Under the pieces are notes generated by a model. That model was not told where the DNA came from, ran no database searches, and was given only the letters and a program-made list of their open reading frames with translations. The translations under genes and the position numbers were made by a program. From NCBI RefSeq assembly GCF_900110205.1, contig NZ_FOCV01000020.1:60807-124806 (forward strand): a DNA stretch of 64,000 nucleotides, written 5' to 3'. This DNA comes from Rhizobium tibeticum (GTDB lineage Bacteria > Pseudomonadota > Alphaproteobacteria > Rhizobiales > Rhizobiaceae). How positions within the stretch are numbered: the first letter of the stretch is position 1; every line of letters begins with the position of its first letter. This document shows positions 26,597 to 34,992 of the stretch, in pieces.

Positions 26597-26688
26597 TCCG
26601 CGCCCCGAGAACGATAGGACTGGCGCGGCCCGACCGATCACCGTAGTGTCGATCGAAGACACGCGGCGCACAGGCGAGAGAGAGTTTG

Positions 26689-26997
26689 ATGGACTACTTT
26701 ACGATCGAGATCGGCGGACAAGCGATCGCAAGCTTTCGCTCCGAGAATGCCGACGATGCCAAGAATTTCTTCGAGGCTGAGGATTTCCGCGAGGACCTGA
26801 CGGTCCTGCAGTCCCAAGGCAAGCCGGTTTGGGATGGGGTCGCTGCGCTCAACCTGCGCAAGGCAACCGCCGACGAAGCAAGCGAAGTCGAGCACGCCTA
26901 CGAGTTCGACGACGATCCGGAGCGGACCATCGACGACGAGTTCGTCGTCTTCCTGATCCCGATTTCCGACATCGCCGATGGGGACGACGACGCCTGA
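26689..26997 (+). CDS. Conserved hypothetical acidic protein, 102 residues
   Basis: The start is the ATG at 26689 behind a GAGAGAGAG run. The protein is acidic and soluble, without signal peptide or membrane helix. It reads MDYFTIEIGGQAIASFRSEN at the start and ends DDEFVVFLIPISDIADGDDDA. It looks like a compact alpha/beta fold with an acidic tail. I do not recognise a named family and infer no function. It stands alone between gap and the antiporter gene. Confidence 0.7.
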   Translation: MDYFTIEIGGQAIASFRSENADDAKNFFEAEDFREDLTVLQSQGKPVWDGVAALNLRKATADEASEVEHAYEFDDDPERTIDDEFVVFLIPISDIADGDDDA

Positions 26998-27363
26998 GCG
27001 GTAGCGAGGAGATAAGCGAGCGCGCCCAAAGCGCCCCTGTGCTGAAGCCCGGCGCGGCTTTCCTTGAGGCCACGCACTGATTGCGGGGAAAAGCGCGAGA
27101 GCGCGGCTTCTGCCCTGCTATCGCCCGATTTGCTCATACACTCGATTCCTGCTCCTTCGTGAGCGCTCATCCGGCTTTGCCGTTCGGCACGCCAAAACAG
27201 CAGCATGAAGCCGCAAAACAGCACGGGTTAGACCGCAAGGCCTACCCATCCCGTTTGTTTTGCCGTTTACTTATGGCCGCTTGGGGTGACCACGAAAGGG
27301 CGACTTGAAATGGGCTGCGGGACCGGGGGCGGTCTGCATTGACTTGCGGGTAAGGGGATAGGC
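26998..27363. other. Intergenic stretch upstream of the antiporter, no gene seen
   Basis: About 365 bp hold no credible reading frame. A TTGACT at 27340-27345 could be a -35 element for the antiporter, but no good -10 follows. No strong repeat or RNA structure was noticed. Confidence 0.45.
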
Positions 27364-29214
27364 ATGGAAGCGTTCTACATCGTCGTACTGGTCTCGACGA
27401 CGCTCGTGCTCCTCGCCGCATTTTCCAGCCTGCTCGCCTTCCGCTTCGGCGCTCCCCTCCTCCTGCTCTTCCTGGCGATCGGCCTGCTTGCGGGCACGGA
27501 CGGCCTCGGCATCGAGTTCACCAACAATTATCTCGCCTACATCCTCGGCTCCATCGCGCTGGCAGTCATCCTGTTCGATTCCGGCTTCGGAACGCCGGTG
27601 CAGGCCTTCAAGCTTGCAGCCGTACCCTCGCTGACGCTCGCCTCCGTTGGCGTCCTGATAACGGCCGCGCTCATTGGCGTCGCCGCCATGTGGATGCTGA
27701 ACTTCACCTTTCTGGAAGGCCTGCTGCTCGGCTCCATCGTCGCCTCCACTGACGCGGCGGCAGTCTTCTTCCTGCTGCGCATCGGCGGCATCAATATTCG
27801 CGACAAGGTGCGCTCGACGCTCGAGGTGGAATCTGGAACCAACGATCCGATGGCGATCTTCCTGACCATCGCCCTCGTCGAGATTCTTGCCAGCGGCGAA
27901 CGGTACCACGGCATCAACATCGGCATGCTTGCCATGTTCGTGCAGCAGATGGGCCTTGGCGTCATCCTCGGCCTGCTCGGCGGCATGATGATCGTTCTGA
28001 TCGTGAGCAAGCTGGAGACGGATCGCGGCCTGACGCCGATCTTCGTGCTCGCTTTGGCGCTCCTTGTCTTCTCGGCGACCGGCGCGGTCGGGGGCAGCGG
28101 TTTCCTTGCCGTCTACGTTGCCGGCATCTACGCTGGCAATCGCAGGCTCCATGGTTATGCCGCCATCAAGCGCTTCCAGGACGGCATGACCTGGCTTGCC
28201 CAGATCATCATGTTCCTCGTCCTCGGCCTGCTGGCGACCCCGTCGCAGTTTCCGGCGATCGCCATCCCCGCCGTGCTGCTCGCCCTGTTCCTGATCTTCA
28301 TCGCGCGCCCGCTCGCCATCTGGCTGTCGTTGCTGCCCTTCGACTATACGCAGCAGGAGATCGGCTTTGTTGCATGGGTCGGTCTGCGCGGCGCCGTGTC
28401 GATCCTGCTCGCCATCATGCCCATTCTCGGCGGCCTGGAGAATGGTCAGGTCTATTTCAATACCGCCTTCATCATCGTGCTCGTCTCGCTTCTGGTGCAG
28501 GGCTGGACGATCAAGCCGGTCGCCAAGAAGCTTGGACTCATCATCCCGCCACGGATGGGCGCCGTTGACAAGGTGGAAGTCGATCTGCCTGGCGCAGCAA
28601 ACCACGAGCTTCTGTCCTACCGCGTCGTCAAGGACAGCCCGGTGCTGCGCGGCGAGCGCATCCCGCGCTGGGCAACGCCGTCGCTCGTCATCCGCGATGG
28701 CAAGTCGATGCGCTACCAATATGCCGGAAGGTTGCGTGAGAACGATCTTGTCTATCTCTTCGTTGTTCCTTCCTATTCGCGGCTTCTCGACAAGCTCTTT
28801 GCCAGCCGTGCACCGGTCGAGGAGGACGATGCCGATTTCTTCGGCGCCTTCGCGCTGTCTCCGGCCCGGCCGGCCGCCGATCTCGACGCTGCCTATGGCC
28901 CCGGCCTGCTGAACGAATCCGAGAAGGGCCTGACCATCGCCGAGCTGATGAAACACCGCCTGGGCGGCAAAGCCGACTATGCCGACCGGGTGCGCCTCGG
29001 TTCCATCATCCTCATCGTGCGCGACCTCGACGACCAGGATCACATCACCTCGGTCGGCATGTCGCTCGAGGCCCTCGAGCCTGCCACGGCCCTGCCGATC
29101 TTCCTCAATCTGCACGATATCATCGAGCGCATCCGCGACCGTTTCAAAGGCCGCAGAAACCGCGAAGCAGCCGCCAGTGCGGCATCCGGCAAGGGCGATG
29201 AAAACCCGCAATGA
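27364..29214 (+). CDS. cvrA: Potassium/proton antiporter, CvrA/NhaP2 type (CPA1 family)
   Basis: This 616-residue protein has about 12-13 membrane helices (residues 1-400) with the CPA1 core. The core includes GSIVASTDAAAVFFLL and VESGTNDPMAIFLT, whose acidic residues bind the cation. A cytoplasmic part follows with a TrkA-C-like regulatory domain (about 410-500) and a CorC/HlyC-like C-terminus. It exchanges K+ or Na+ for protons across the inner membrane. The gene is flanked by glycolytic genes but has its own 5' gap, and pgk starts 69 bp after its stop. Confidence 0.88.
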   Translation: MEAFYIVVLVSTTLVLLAAFSSLLAFRFGAPLLLLFLAIGLLAGTDGLGIEFTNNYLAYILGSIALAVILFDSGFGTPVQAFKLAAVPSLTLASVGVLITAALIGVAAMWMLNFTFLEGLLLGSIVASTDAAAVFFLLRIGGINIRDKVRSTLEVESGTNDPMAIFLTIALVEILASGERYHGINIGMLAMFVQQMGLGVILGLLGGMMIVLIVSKLETDRGLTPIFVLALALLVFSATGAVGGSGFLAVYVAGIYAGNRRLHGYAAIKRFQDGMTWLAQIIMFLVLGLLATPSQFPAIAIPAVLLALFLIFIARPLAIWLSLLPFDYTQQEIGFVAWVGLRGAVSILLAIMPILGGLENGQVYFNTAFIIVLVSLLVQGWTIKPVAKKLGLIIPPRMGAVDKVEVDLPGAANHELLSYRVVKDSPVLRGERIPRWATPSLVIRDGKSMRYQYAGRLRENDLVYLFVVPSYSRLLDKLFASRAPVEEDDADFFGAFALSPARPAADLDAAYGPGLLNESEKGLTIAELMKHRLGGKADYADRVRLGSIILIVRDLDDQDHITSVGMSLEALEPATALPIFLNLHDIIERIRDRFKGRRNREAAASAASGKGDENPQ

Positions 29215-29283
29215 CCGCCTTGCGTCTGCGGTCATCCTTGCTATGGTCCCCGCATCTTTGGGCAATAACGAACGGACTTTTCC

Positions 29284-30483
29284 ATGCCTTCCTTCAAGAC
29301 CCTCGACGACCTCAACGACATTGCCGGCAAGCGCGTCCTCGTTCGCGTTGACCTCAACGTTCCGGTCAAAGACGGCAAAGTGACCGACATCACGCGTATC
29401 GAGCGCGTTGCTCCGACGATCATCGAGCTGTCGAAGAAAGGTGCCAAGGTCATCTTGCTGGCACACTTCGGCCGCCCTAAGGACGGTCCGTCTCCGGACC
29501 TCTCGCTGTCGCTGATCGCTCCGTCTGTCGAGGAGGTGCTTGACCGCCCGGTCGCGACGGCGAGCGACGTCATCGGCGATGCCGCAACCGCTGCGGTTGC
29601 ATCGATGAAAGACGGCGACATCCTGCTTCTCGAAAACACCCGCTTCCACAAGGGCGAAGAAAAGAACGACCCGGACTTCGTCAAGGCGCTTGCGGCAAAT
29701 GGCGATATCTACGTCAACGATGCGTTCTCCGCTGCCCACCGCGCGCATGCCTCGACGGAAGGCCTCGCGCACCATCTTCCTGCGCATGCCGGCCGCACCA
29801 TGCAGGCCGAGCTCGAGGCGCTGGAAAGCGGCCTTGGCAATCCGGCCCGACCGGTCGTGGCCATTGTCGGCGGCGCCAAGGTGTCAACCAAGATCGATCT
29901 CTTGATGAACCTCGTGAAGAAGGTCGATGCGCTGGTGATCGGCGGCGGCATGGCGAACACCTTCATCGCCGCGCGTGGCACGAATGTCGGCAAGTCGCTC
30001 TGCGAGCATGATCTTGCAGAGACCGCAAAGCAGATCATGATCGAAGCGGCCACGGCCGGCTGCGCCATCATTCTTCCCGAGGACGGCGTCGTTGCCCGCG
30101 AATTCAAGGCGAACGCAACCAACGAGATCGTCGCGATCGACGCTATTCCGGCCGATGCCATGGTCCTCGACGTGGGCCCGAAATCGATCGAGGCGGTTAA
30201 AGCATGGATCGAGCGCGCCCAGACACTGGTCTGGAACGGACCGCTCGGCGCATTCGAGATCGAACCGTTCGACAAGGCGACGGTCGCCGCAGCAAGATAT
30301 GCGGCCGAGCGCACCAGGGCCGGCAAGCTCGTCTCGGTTGCCGGCGGTGGCGACACGGTCTCGGCCCTGAACCACGCCGGCGTTGCCGACGATTTCAGCT
30401 ATGTGTCGACTGCAGGCGGCGCCTTCCTCGAATGGATGGAGGGCAAAGCACTTCCTGGCGTTGCCGTCCTGGCCAAAGCGTAA
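29284..30483 (+). CDS. pgk: Phosphoglycerate kinase
   Basis: This 399-residue monomeric kinase moves phosphate between 1,3-bisphosphoglycerate and ADP. Signatures are KRVLVRVDLNVPVKDGKVTD near the N-terminus, LLAHFGRPK, LLENTRFHKGEEKND, and the nucleotide-site VAGGGDTVSAL near residue 355. All catalytic segments are present and the length is normal. The gene ends at a strong terminator. fba, the next step of the pathway, starts 225 bp later from its own promoter region. Confidence 0.96.
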   Translation: MPSFKTLDDLNDIAGKRVLVRVDLNVPVKDGKVTDITRIERVAPTIIELSKKGAKVILLAHFGRPKDGPSPDLSLSLIAPSVEEVLDRPVATASDVIGDAATAAVASMKDGDILLLENTRFHKGEEKNDPDFVKALAANGDIYVNDAFSAAHRAHASTEGLAHHLPAHAGRTMQAELEALESGLGNPARPVVAIVGGAKVSTKIDLLMNLVKKVDALVIGGGMANTFIAARGTNVGKSLCEHDLAETAKQIMIEAATAGCAIILPEDGVVAREFKANATNEIVAIDAIPADAMVLDVGPKSIEAVKAWIERAQTLVWNGPLGAFEIEPFDKATVAAARYAAERTRAGKLVSVAGGGDTVSALNHAGVADDFSYVSTAGGAFLEWMEGKALPGVAVLAKA

Positions 30484-30524
30484 TACTCAGCACAAACGGA
30501 TTTAACAAATTTTACATGTAGATA

Positions 30525-30554
30525 GACCGCGGCGCGAAAGCTCCGCGGTCTTTT
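30525..30554 (+). terminator. Rho-independent terminator after pgk
   Basis: A perfect 8-bp GACCGCGG / CCGCGGTC stem (30525-30532 and 30543-30550) has a 10-base loop, and is followed by TTTT. Confidence 0.85.
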
Positions 30555-30574
30555 GCTCACCGCGAGTACAAAAG

Positions 30575-30617
30575 TTCAAACTTTCAAACGATTAAAAAAA
30601 ATTCAAACGTTTCAATC
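30575..30617 (+). repeat. Four TTCAAAC-like heptamers upstream of fba
   Basis: TTCAAAC occurs at 30575-30581, 30583-30589 and 30602-30608, and TTCAATC at 30611-30617, in an AT-rich block between the pgk terminator and fba. Spacings are 8, 19 and 9 bases. They may be binding sites for a regulator of fba or a curved upstream element. Confidence 0.5.
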
Positions 30618-30708
30618 AATTTTGCTGCCGTTTTCCCACCCATAAACTTCTGTTATCCGCGACCTATATTCACCGATTGACGATTTTTCTTGCTGTGGAG
30701 AAGGCGAT

Positions 30709-31734
30709 ATGAGCGAACGTTTGGAAGACATTGCCGTGCGTATGGTAGCTGGTGGCCGCGGGCTGCTTGCAGCGGATGAATCGACAGGCACGATCGGTAA
30801 GCGGTTCGACACGATCGGACTTCAATCGACGGAGACGAGCCGCCGCGACTACCGCGAAATGCTGTTGCGCACGGAAGACGCGATGCGTCAGTATATTTCC
30901 GGCGTGATCCTCTACGAGGAGACCCTCCACCAGAAGGCGGCAGACGGCACGCCGTTCGTCGACATCATCCGCGCGGCCGACAGCATTCCGGGCATCAAGG
31001 TCGATATCGGCGCGAAGCCGATGGCAGCCTATCCCGGCGAAACCATCACCGAAGGCCTCGACGGGCTGGCAGAGCGGCTGGCGAAGTACTATGAAGCCGG
31101 CGCCCGCTTCGCCAAGTGGCGCGGTGTCATCGCAATCTCTCCCAGCCTCCCGACATGGGGCTCCATGAAGGCCAATGCGCATGCGCTCGCCCGCTATGCC
31201 GCGCTGTGCCAGCAAGCCAACATCGTTCCGATCGTCGAGCCTGAGTGCCTGATGGATGGCAAGCCGGGTGACCACAACATCGATCGCTGCGCCGAGGTCA
31301 CGGAATGGACGCTGCGCACGGTCTTCGAAGAACTGGCTGATGCCCGCGTCAGCCTCGAGGGCATGATCTTGAAGCCGAACATGGTCATCGATGGCAAGAA
31401 CGCCCGCAAGGCGTCGGTGGCCGAAGTCGCCGAGCGCACGGTCGAAGTGCTGAAGCGCACCGTCCCGTCCGCCGTTCCGGGCATCGCCTTTCTCTCCGGC
31501 GGCCAGTCCAGCGAAGAAGCGACGGCGCATCTTTCCGCGATCAACTCCGGCTACGACCTACCATGGGCCGTCACCTTCTCCTACGGCCGCGCCCTGCAGG
31601 ATACGGCGCTCAAGGCCTGGGGCGGCAAGCCGGAAAACGTCGCCGCCGGCCAGCGCGCCTTTGCCCATCGCGCCGAGATGAACAGCCTCGCCGCCAAGGG
31701 CAGCTGGAAGAAGGACCTCGAGCAGGCCGCGTAG
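30709..31734 (+). CDS. fba: Fructose-bisphosphate aldolase, class I
   Basis: This 341-residue class I aldolase is of the eukaryote-like type. Signatures are GRGLLAADESTGTIGKRF near the N-terminus, WRGVIAIS, VPIVEPECL, the Schiff-base lysine K222 in MILKPNMV, and FLSGGQSSEEA. It interconverts fructose 1,6-bisphosphate with the two triose phosphates, without metal. GGAGAAGG precedes the ATG. The gene sits in the usual pgk-fba order and ends in a strong terminator. Confidence 0.95.
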   Translation: MSERLEDIAVRMVAGGRGLLAADESTGTIGKRFDTIGLQSTETSRRDYREMLLRTEDAMRQYISGVILYEETLHQKAADGTPFVDIIRAADSIPGIKVDIGAKPMAAYPGETITEGLDGLAERLAKYYEAGARFAKWRGVIAISPSLPTWGSMKANAHALARYAALCQQANIVPIVEPECLMDGKPGDHNIDRCAEVTEWTLRTVFEELADARVSLEGMILKPNMVIDGKNARKASVAEVAERTVEVLKRTVPSAVPGIAFLSGGQSSEEATAHLSAINSGYDLPWAVTFSYGRALQDTALKAWGGKPENVAAGQRAFAHRAEMNSLAAKGSWKKDLEQAA

Positions 31735-31760
31735 GCCTCTTCTCGACTGACGAAACGGAG

Positions 31761-31788
31761 AAACCGGTCGCAGGCGACCGGTTTTTCC
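31761..31788 (+). terminator. Rho-independent terminator after fba
   Basis: A perfect 10-bp stem (AAACCGGTCG with CGACCGGTTT, loop CAGG) runs into a T tract. It lies 26 bases after the fba stop. Confidence 0.88.
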
Positions 31789-31871
31789 ATTGTAACGGCG
31801 ACAAGTTTTCCGCTTCTTCAGCCGGCCGATCGCCGGTAGAGATCATGGCATCAGCCAGTTCCGGAACCGCC

Positions 31872-32789
31872 ATGAAAACCGTTGCTTTCACGACCGTCGA
31901 TGTCTTCACCTCCGCTCGCTTCGAGGGCAACCCGCTGGCTGTGATGACGGACGCGCGTGGGCTGACCGATACGGACATGCAGAACATCGCCGCCGAGTTC
32001 GGCTATTCGGAAGTTACCTTCGTCCTGCCGCCGGAAGATCCGGCAAATACCGCCCGCATCCGCATCTTCACGCCGACGATGGAAGTGCCCTTTGCCGGAC
32101 ATCCGAACGTCGGAACCGCCTATGTGCTCGGGCAACAGGCGCATGTCTTCGGGCGGCCAGTCGGCGACCGCCTGCGCTTCGAGGAGAAGGCCGGCCTCGT
32201 CGAAGTCGATTTGAAGCGCAACGGCAATGAGGTGCTGTCGGCGACCATTCGGGCGCCGAAGCCGCTCGCCATCGGCGACACCGTCTCTGAGCAGATTGTT
32301 GCCCGCTGCATCGCGATCGAACCGCAGGATATCCGCGTGGCGAAGCATTCGCCGGTTGTTGCATCGGTGGGGCTGAGTTTCGTCGTTGCCGAGCTTACCG
32401 ATCTTGCCGCCCTTGGCCGCGCCCGCCCGAACCTTGCATACTTTCAGGACGCTGCCGCCCCGACCGCCGAAGGCAACCACGACTTCTCGCTGTTCGTCTA
32501 CCTCCGCTCCGGGCAAAACCCATGGACGATCCGCGCACGGATGTTTGCGCCGCTCGACAACGTGCCGGAAGATCCGGCGACCGGCAGTGCCTCGGCGGCA
32601 CTCGGCGCCTATCTCGTTTGGCTAGAGCCGGATGCGAACATGAGCGTTTCGCTGACCATAGAGCAAGGCGTCGAGATGGGACGCCGCAGCATCATCACAA
32701 TTGACGTGGTCAAGAAGGACGGCATCGTCACCGACGTGACGATTTCGGGCAGCTGCGCGCCTGTCATGCGCGGCGAAATCGCGTATTAG
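31872..32789 (+). CDS. PhzF family phenazine-biosynthesis-like isomerase/epimerase
   Basis: This 305-residue protein has two mirrored hot-dog-like halves. Motifs are FTTVDVFTSARFEGNPLAV, the acid-base glutamate in FGYSEVTFV, VPFAGHPNVGTAYVL and DNVPEDPATGSASAAL. PhzF itself isomerises a phenazine precursor. Most relatives are uncharacterised isomerases, so no phenazine pathway is implied. The ATG at 31872 gives the usual family start; an ATG 27 bp upstream is an alternative. The stop overlaps the convergent small membrane gene by 4 bp. Confidence 0.88.
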   Translation: MKTVAFTTVDVFTSARFEGNPLAVMTDARGLTDTDMQNIAAEFGYSEVTFVLPPEDPANTARIRIFTPTMEVPFAGHPNVGTAYVLGQQAHVFGRPVGDRLRFEEKAGLVEVDLKRNGNEVLSATIRAPKPLAIGDTVSEQIVARCIAIEPQDIRVAKHSPVVASVGLSFVVAELTDLAALGRARPNLAYFQDAAAPTAEGNHDFSLFVYLRSGQNPWTIRARMFAPLDNVPEDPATGSASAALGAYLVWLEPDANMSVSLTIEQGVEMGRRSIITIDVVKKDGIVTDVTISGSCAPVMRGEIAY

Positions 32790-32950
32790 ACGAAGACGTC
32801 GCGCCCGATCAGCGCCACCGCCCAGATCGCAAAGGCGATCAGCGCGATCTTCCAGAAATCCATGCGTCGCTGCAGCCCGGGAACACCCAGCGGCTTAATC
32901 AGCTGAATCGCCATCGCCAGGATGAGCAGCAGAGCAATCAGCTTCGTCAT
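32786..32950 (-). CDS. Small two-helix membrane protein, 54 residues
   Basis: The protein is MTKLIALLLILAMAIQLIKP, a short loop, then a second helix WKIALIAFAIWAVALIGRDV. Two membrane helices with a basic hinge (LQRRMD) fit a real small membrane protein of the kind often conserved in rhizobia. The function is unknown. It converges on the phzF-like gene, overlapping it by 4 bp. Longer in-frame starts upstream add a polar segment and look wrong. Confidence 0.65.
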   Translation of the reverse strand: MTKLIALLLILAMAIQLIKPLGVPGLQRRMDFWKIALIAFAIWAVALIGRDVFV

Positions 32951-33122
32951 GTCTTTATTTTTCCATCTCTTATGAATGTCACAGGACGGACATTTTTTCG
33001 CGTCACGACTGCATTTATTCATGCCGTAAAGGCATTTGGGGGCACAATCAATCATCTCGAGGCTGGGCGACACCGTGTGTTGCCATGTGACCTTTGACAT
33101 TCAACGCGTAGAGTCTGGCTAT

Positions 33123-34403
33123 ATGAAAAGAAATCTGCTGTCCGTCGCCTCGCTTCTCTTCGGAACACTCTTTCTGTTCATGGGCAACGGGTTGCAGGGC
33201 ATCCTGCTTCCGATGCGCGGCAATCTGGAAGGCTACGCAACAACCACCCTCGGCCTGCTCGGCACCTCCTGGGCCGCTGGCTTCGTCATCGGCTGCCTCG
33301 TCGCACCGAAACTTGTGCGCCGTGTCGGCCACGTGCGGGCCTTCTCCGGCTTCATTGCCATCATCGCAATCATCGCGCTTGTCAGCGGTATCATCATCCA
33401 CCCGGTCTGGTGGGTGCTGTTGCGAGCCGTCACCGGCTTTGCGACCGCCGGCACTTCGATGATCATCGAGAGCTGGCTGAATGAGCGCGCTACCAATGAG
33501 AGCCGCGGCGCGATCTTCTCGCTCTATATTGCGATTACGCTCTTCGGCGTCGTGGCGGGCCAGATGATGATCCCGCTGGAGGATGTGCGCACGCCCGTCC
33601 TGTTCATGATCTGCGGCATCTTCTACTGCATCGCGATGCTTCCGACGACGCTCTCGACCGCAGCCTCGCCGCAGCCGCTGAAGGCCGTCAAGCTCGATCT
33701 GCCGGCCCTTTACCGCAACTCCCCCGTATCCTGCCTTGGCATTCTCCTCGTCGGCATCGCCAACGGCGCCTATGGTACGCTCGGTGCAGTCTTCGGCGCG
33801 GGCTCCGGCCTTTCCGACACCAGCATTGCCATCATGATGAGCGCCACCATTTTCGCCGGCGCCCTGATGCAACTGCCGGCAGGTCGCCTTTCTGATCGCA
33901 TCGACCGCCGCCACGTGCTCGCGGCGATGTCCGCGATTGCTGCTATTGCCGGCCTGCTGCTGGCGATCCTGCAGCCCTCCTCGCCCTACTTCATCATCGG
34001 CCTTGTCGTGCTCTACGGCGCCGTTGCAAACACGCTCTATCCAATCGCGGTCGCACACGCCAACGACTATGCCTCCGCCGAGGACTTCGTGAAGGTATCC
34101 GGCGGACTGCTCCTCCTCTACGGCATCGGCACCATCATCGGCCCGACCATCGGCGGCCCAGTCATGTCGATGATCAGCCCGCACGCCCTCTTCCTGGTGA
34201 CGGCGCTCGCCCATGTGCTGATCACCGCCTACGCCATCATTCGCAGCCGCATGCGCGCCGCCGTTCCGGTCGGCGACCGCGATGCCTTTACGACCATTCC
34301 GACGGCCACGTCGCAAACGCTGACACCCGAAAGTATGTCGCTTGCGGACCGCGGAACCGGCAAGACTCCCGAAACTGGCGATCCTGCCCTAAAATATAGC
34401 TGA
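33123..34403 (+). CDS. MFS transporter (YcaD-like)
   Basis: This 426-residue protein has 12 membrane helices in two halves and ends in a soluble tail of about 50 residues. The first-half loop motif is VRRVGHVRAFSG and the second-half equivalent is GRLSDRIDRRHVLA. The family moves small solutes with the proton gradient; the substrate is unknown. The ATG at 33123 begins MKRNLLSVASLLFGTLFLFM, directly entering helix 1. The DUF1192 gene follows after 21 bp, probably in the same transcript. Confidence 0.85.
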   Translation: MKRNLLSVASLLFGTLFLFMGNGLQGILLPMRGNLEGYATTTLGLLGTSWAAGFVIGCLVAPKLVRRVGHVRAFSGFIAIIAIIALVSGIIIHPVWWVLLRAVTGFATAGTSMIIESWLNERATNESRGAIFSLYIAITLFGVVAGQMMIPLEDVRTPVLFMICGIFYCIAMLPTTLSTAASPQPLKAVKLDLPALYRNSPVSCLGILLVGIANGAYGTLGAVFGAGSGLSDTSIAIMMSATIFAGALMQLPAGRLSDRIDRRHVLAAMSAIAAIAGLLLAILQPSSPYFIIGLVVLYGAVANTLYPIAVAHANDYASAEDFVKVSGGLLLLYGIGTIIGPTIGGPVMSMISPHALFLVTALAHVLITAYAIIRSRMRAAVPVGDRDAFTTIPTATSQTLTPESMSLADRGTGKTPETGDPALKYS

Positions 34404-34424
34404 GGCAAAAAGGGAGGACTCCAT

Positions 34425-34616
34425 ATGAGCTTCATCGACGACGACCGGCCGCAGAAGAAGGTTGCGCACGAGATCGGTGCCGACCTCTCCACCTTATCGG
34501 TCGACGAGTTGCGAGCGCGCGTCGCGCTGCTCAAAGCCGAGATCGTGAGAATCGAAGCAGAGGCCGCCAGCAAGACATCGACAAGATCAGCGGCGGAAAG
34601 CCTCTTCCGCTCGTAA
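34425..34616 (+). CDS. DUF1192 family protein
   Basis: This 63-residue soluble protein matches the DUF1192 pattern: an N-terminal MSFIDDDRPQ, then LSTLSVDELRARVALLKAEIVRIEAE, a helical segment, and a serine-rich end. GGGAGGA precedes the ATG at good spacing. Family members are short, coiled-coil-like and of unknown function, common in Rhizobiales. It is the last gene before the rcdA control region. Confidence 0.85.
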   Translation: MSFIDDDRPQKKVAHEIGADLSTLSVDELRARVALLKAEIVRIEAEAASKTSTRSAAESLFRS

Positions 34617-34674
34617 TTCGCGAGCGAGGTATTACAGCAAACCAGCGCTCGAAAAGTGTTAATCCGGGACAGGT

Positions 34675-34689
34675 TTAAGCGGCCATTAA
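34675..34689 (+). promoter_or_regulatory. CtrA-type box upstream of the sRNA candidate
   Basis: TTAA, seven bases, then TTAA is the classic CtrA spacing. It lies about 25 bases before the likely start of the structured transcript, which suits a CtrA box overlapping the -35 region. Confidence 0.55.
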
Positions 34690-34710
34690 GCTTTATAAGG
34701 TATTACTGTA

Positions 34711-34816
34711 CTCATCCAGATCTTCTCTGGATCTCAGACAGTTTTCCATGCGGTGAATTGGTCTGATTTTTCTCCCTGTTTTACCTTGAGAGCCGCTTTT
34801 GCGGCTCTTCTTTTTT
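34711..34816 (+). ncRNA. Candidate trans-acting small RNA with three hairpins and a terminator
   Basis: A gene-free 376-bp gap holds a compact series of structures on the plus strand. The first hairpin is ATCCAGA / TCTGGAT (34714-34732). The second is a larger TCAGAC / GTCTGA stem-loop (34734-34766). A single-stranded pyrimidine stretch (TTTTTCTCCCTG) follows. The series ends in a strong rho-independent terminator, AGAGCCGC TTTT GCGGCTCT plus a T run (34789-34816). No ribosome site or frame lies within. The size of about 100 nt and this layout are typical of rhizobial Hfq-type sRNAs. The 5' end is an estimate. Confidence 0.6.
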
Positions 34817-34852
34817 ATTGCGCTGGGGACCATTTCCATGAAACTGTGGAAG

Positions 34853-34867
34853 TTAACCCTTTCTTAA
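34853..34867 (+). promoter_or_regulatory. CtrA-type box upstream of rcdA
   Basis: TTAACC, five bases, then TTAAG matches the full CtrA consensus (TTAACC-N5-TTAA). It lies 126 bases before the rcdA ATG. Confidence 0.6.
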
Positions 34868-34992
34868 GAAACGCCTTGCGCAATTCCGCTAAAGCTACCA
34901 TCTTAAAAGCATAAAGAACGGCCGGAGAGACCTTTTCCCTTCGGCGGGCGTTACCTGACCATAAGTAGATGCGTGCAACAGGGACTGTTTAA

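Noticed and set aside
27271..29787. An open frame of about 840 codons antisense to the antiporter
   Set aside because: The product is rich in D, E, R, Q and H repeats as expected for an antisense shadow. The sense frame is a clear CPA1 antiporter.
31872..32789. A phenazine pathway, from the PhzF-like gene
   Set aside because: No other phz gene is nearby, and PhzF homologues without phenazine pathways are common.
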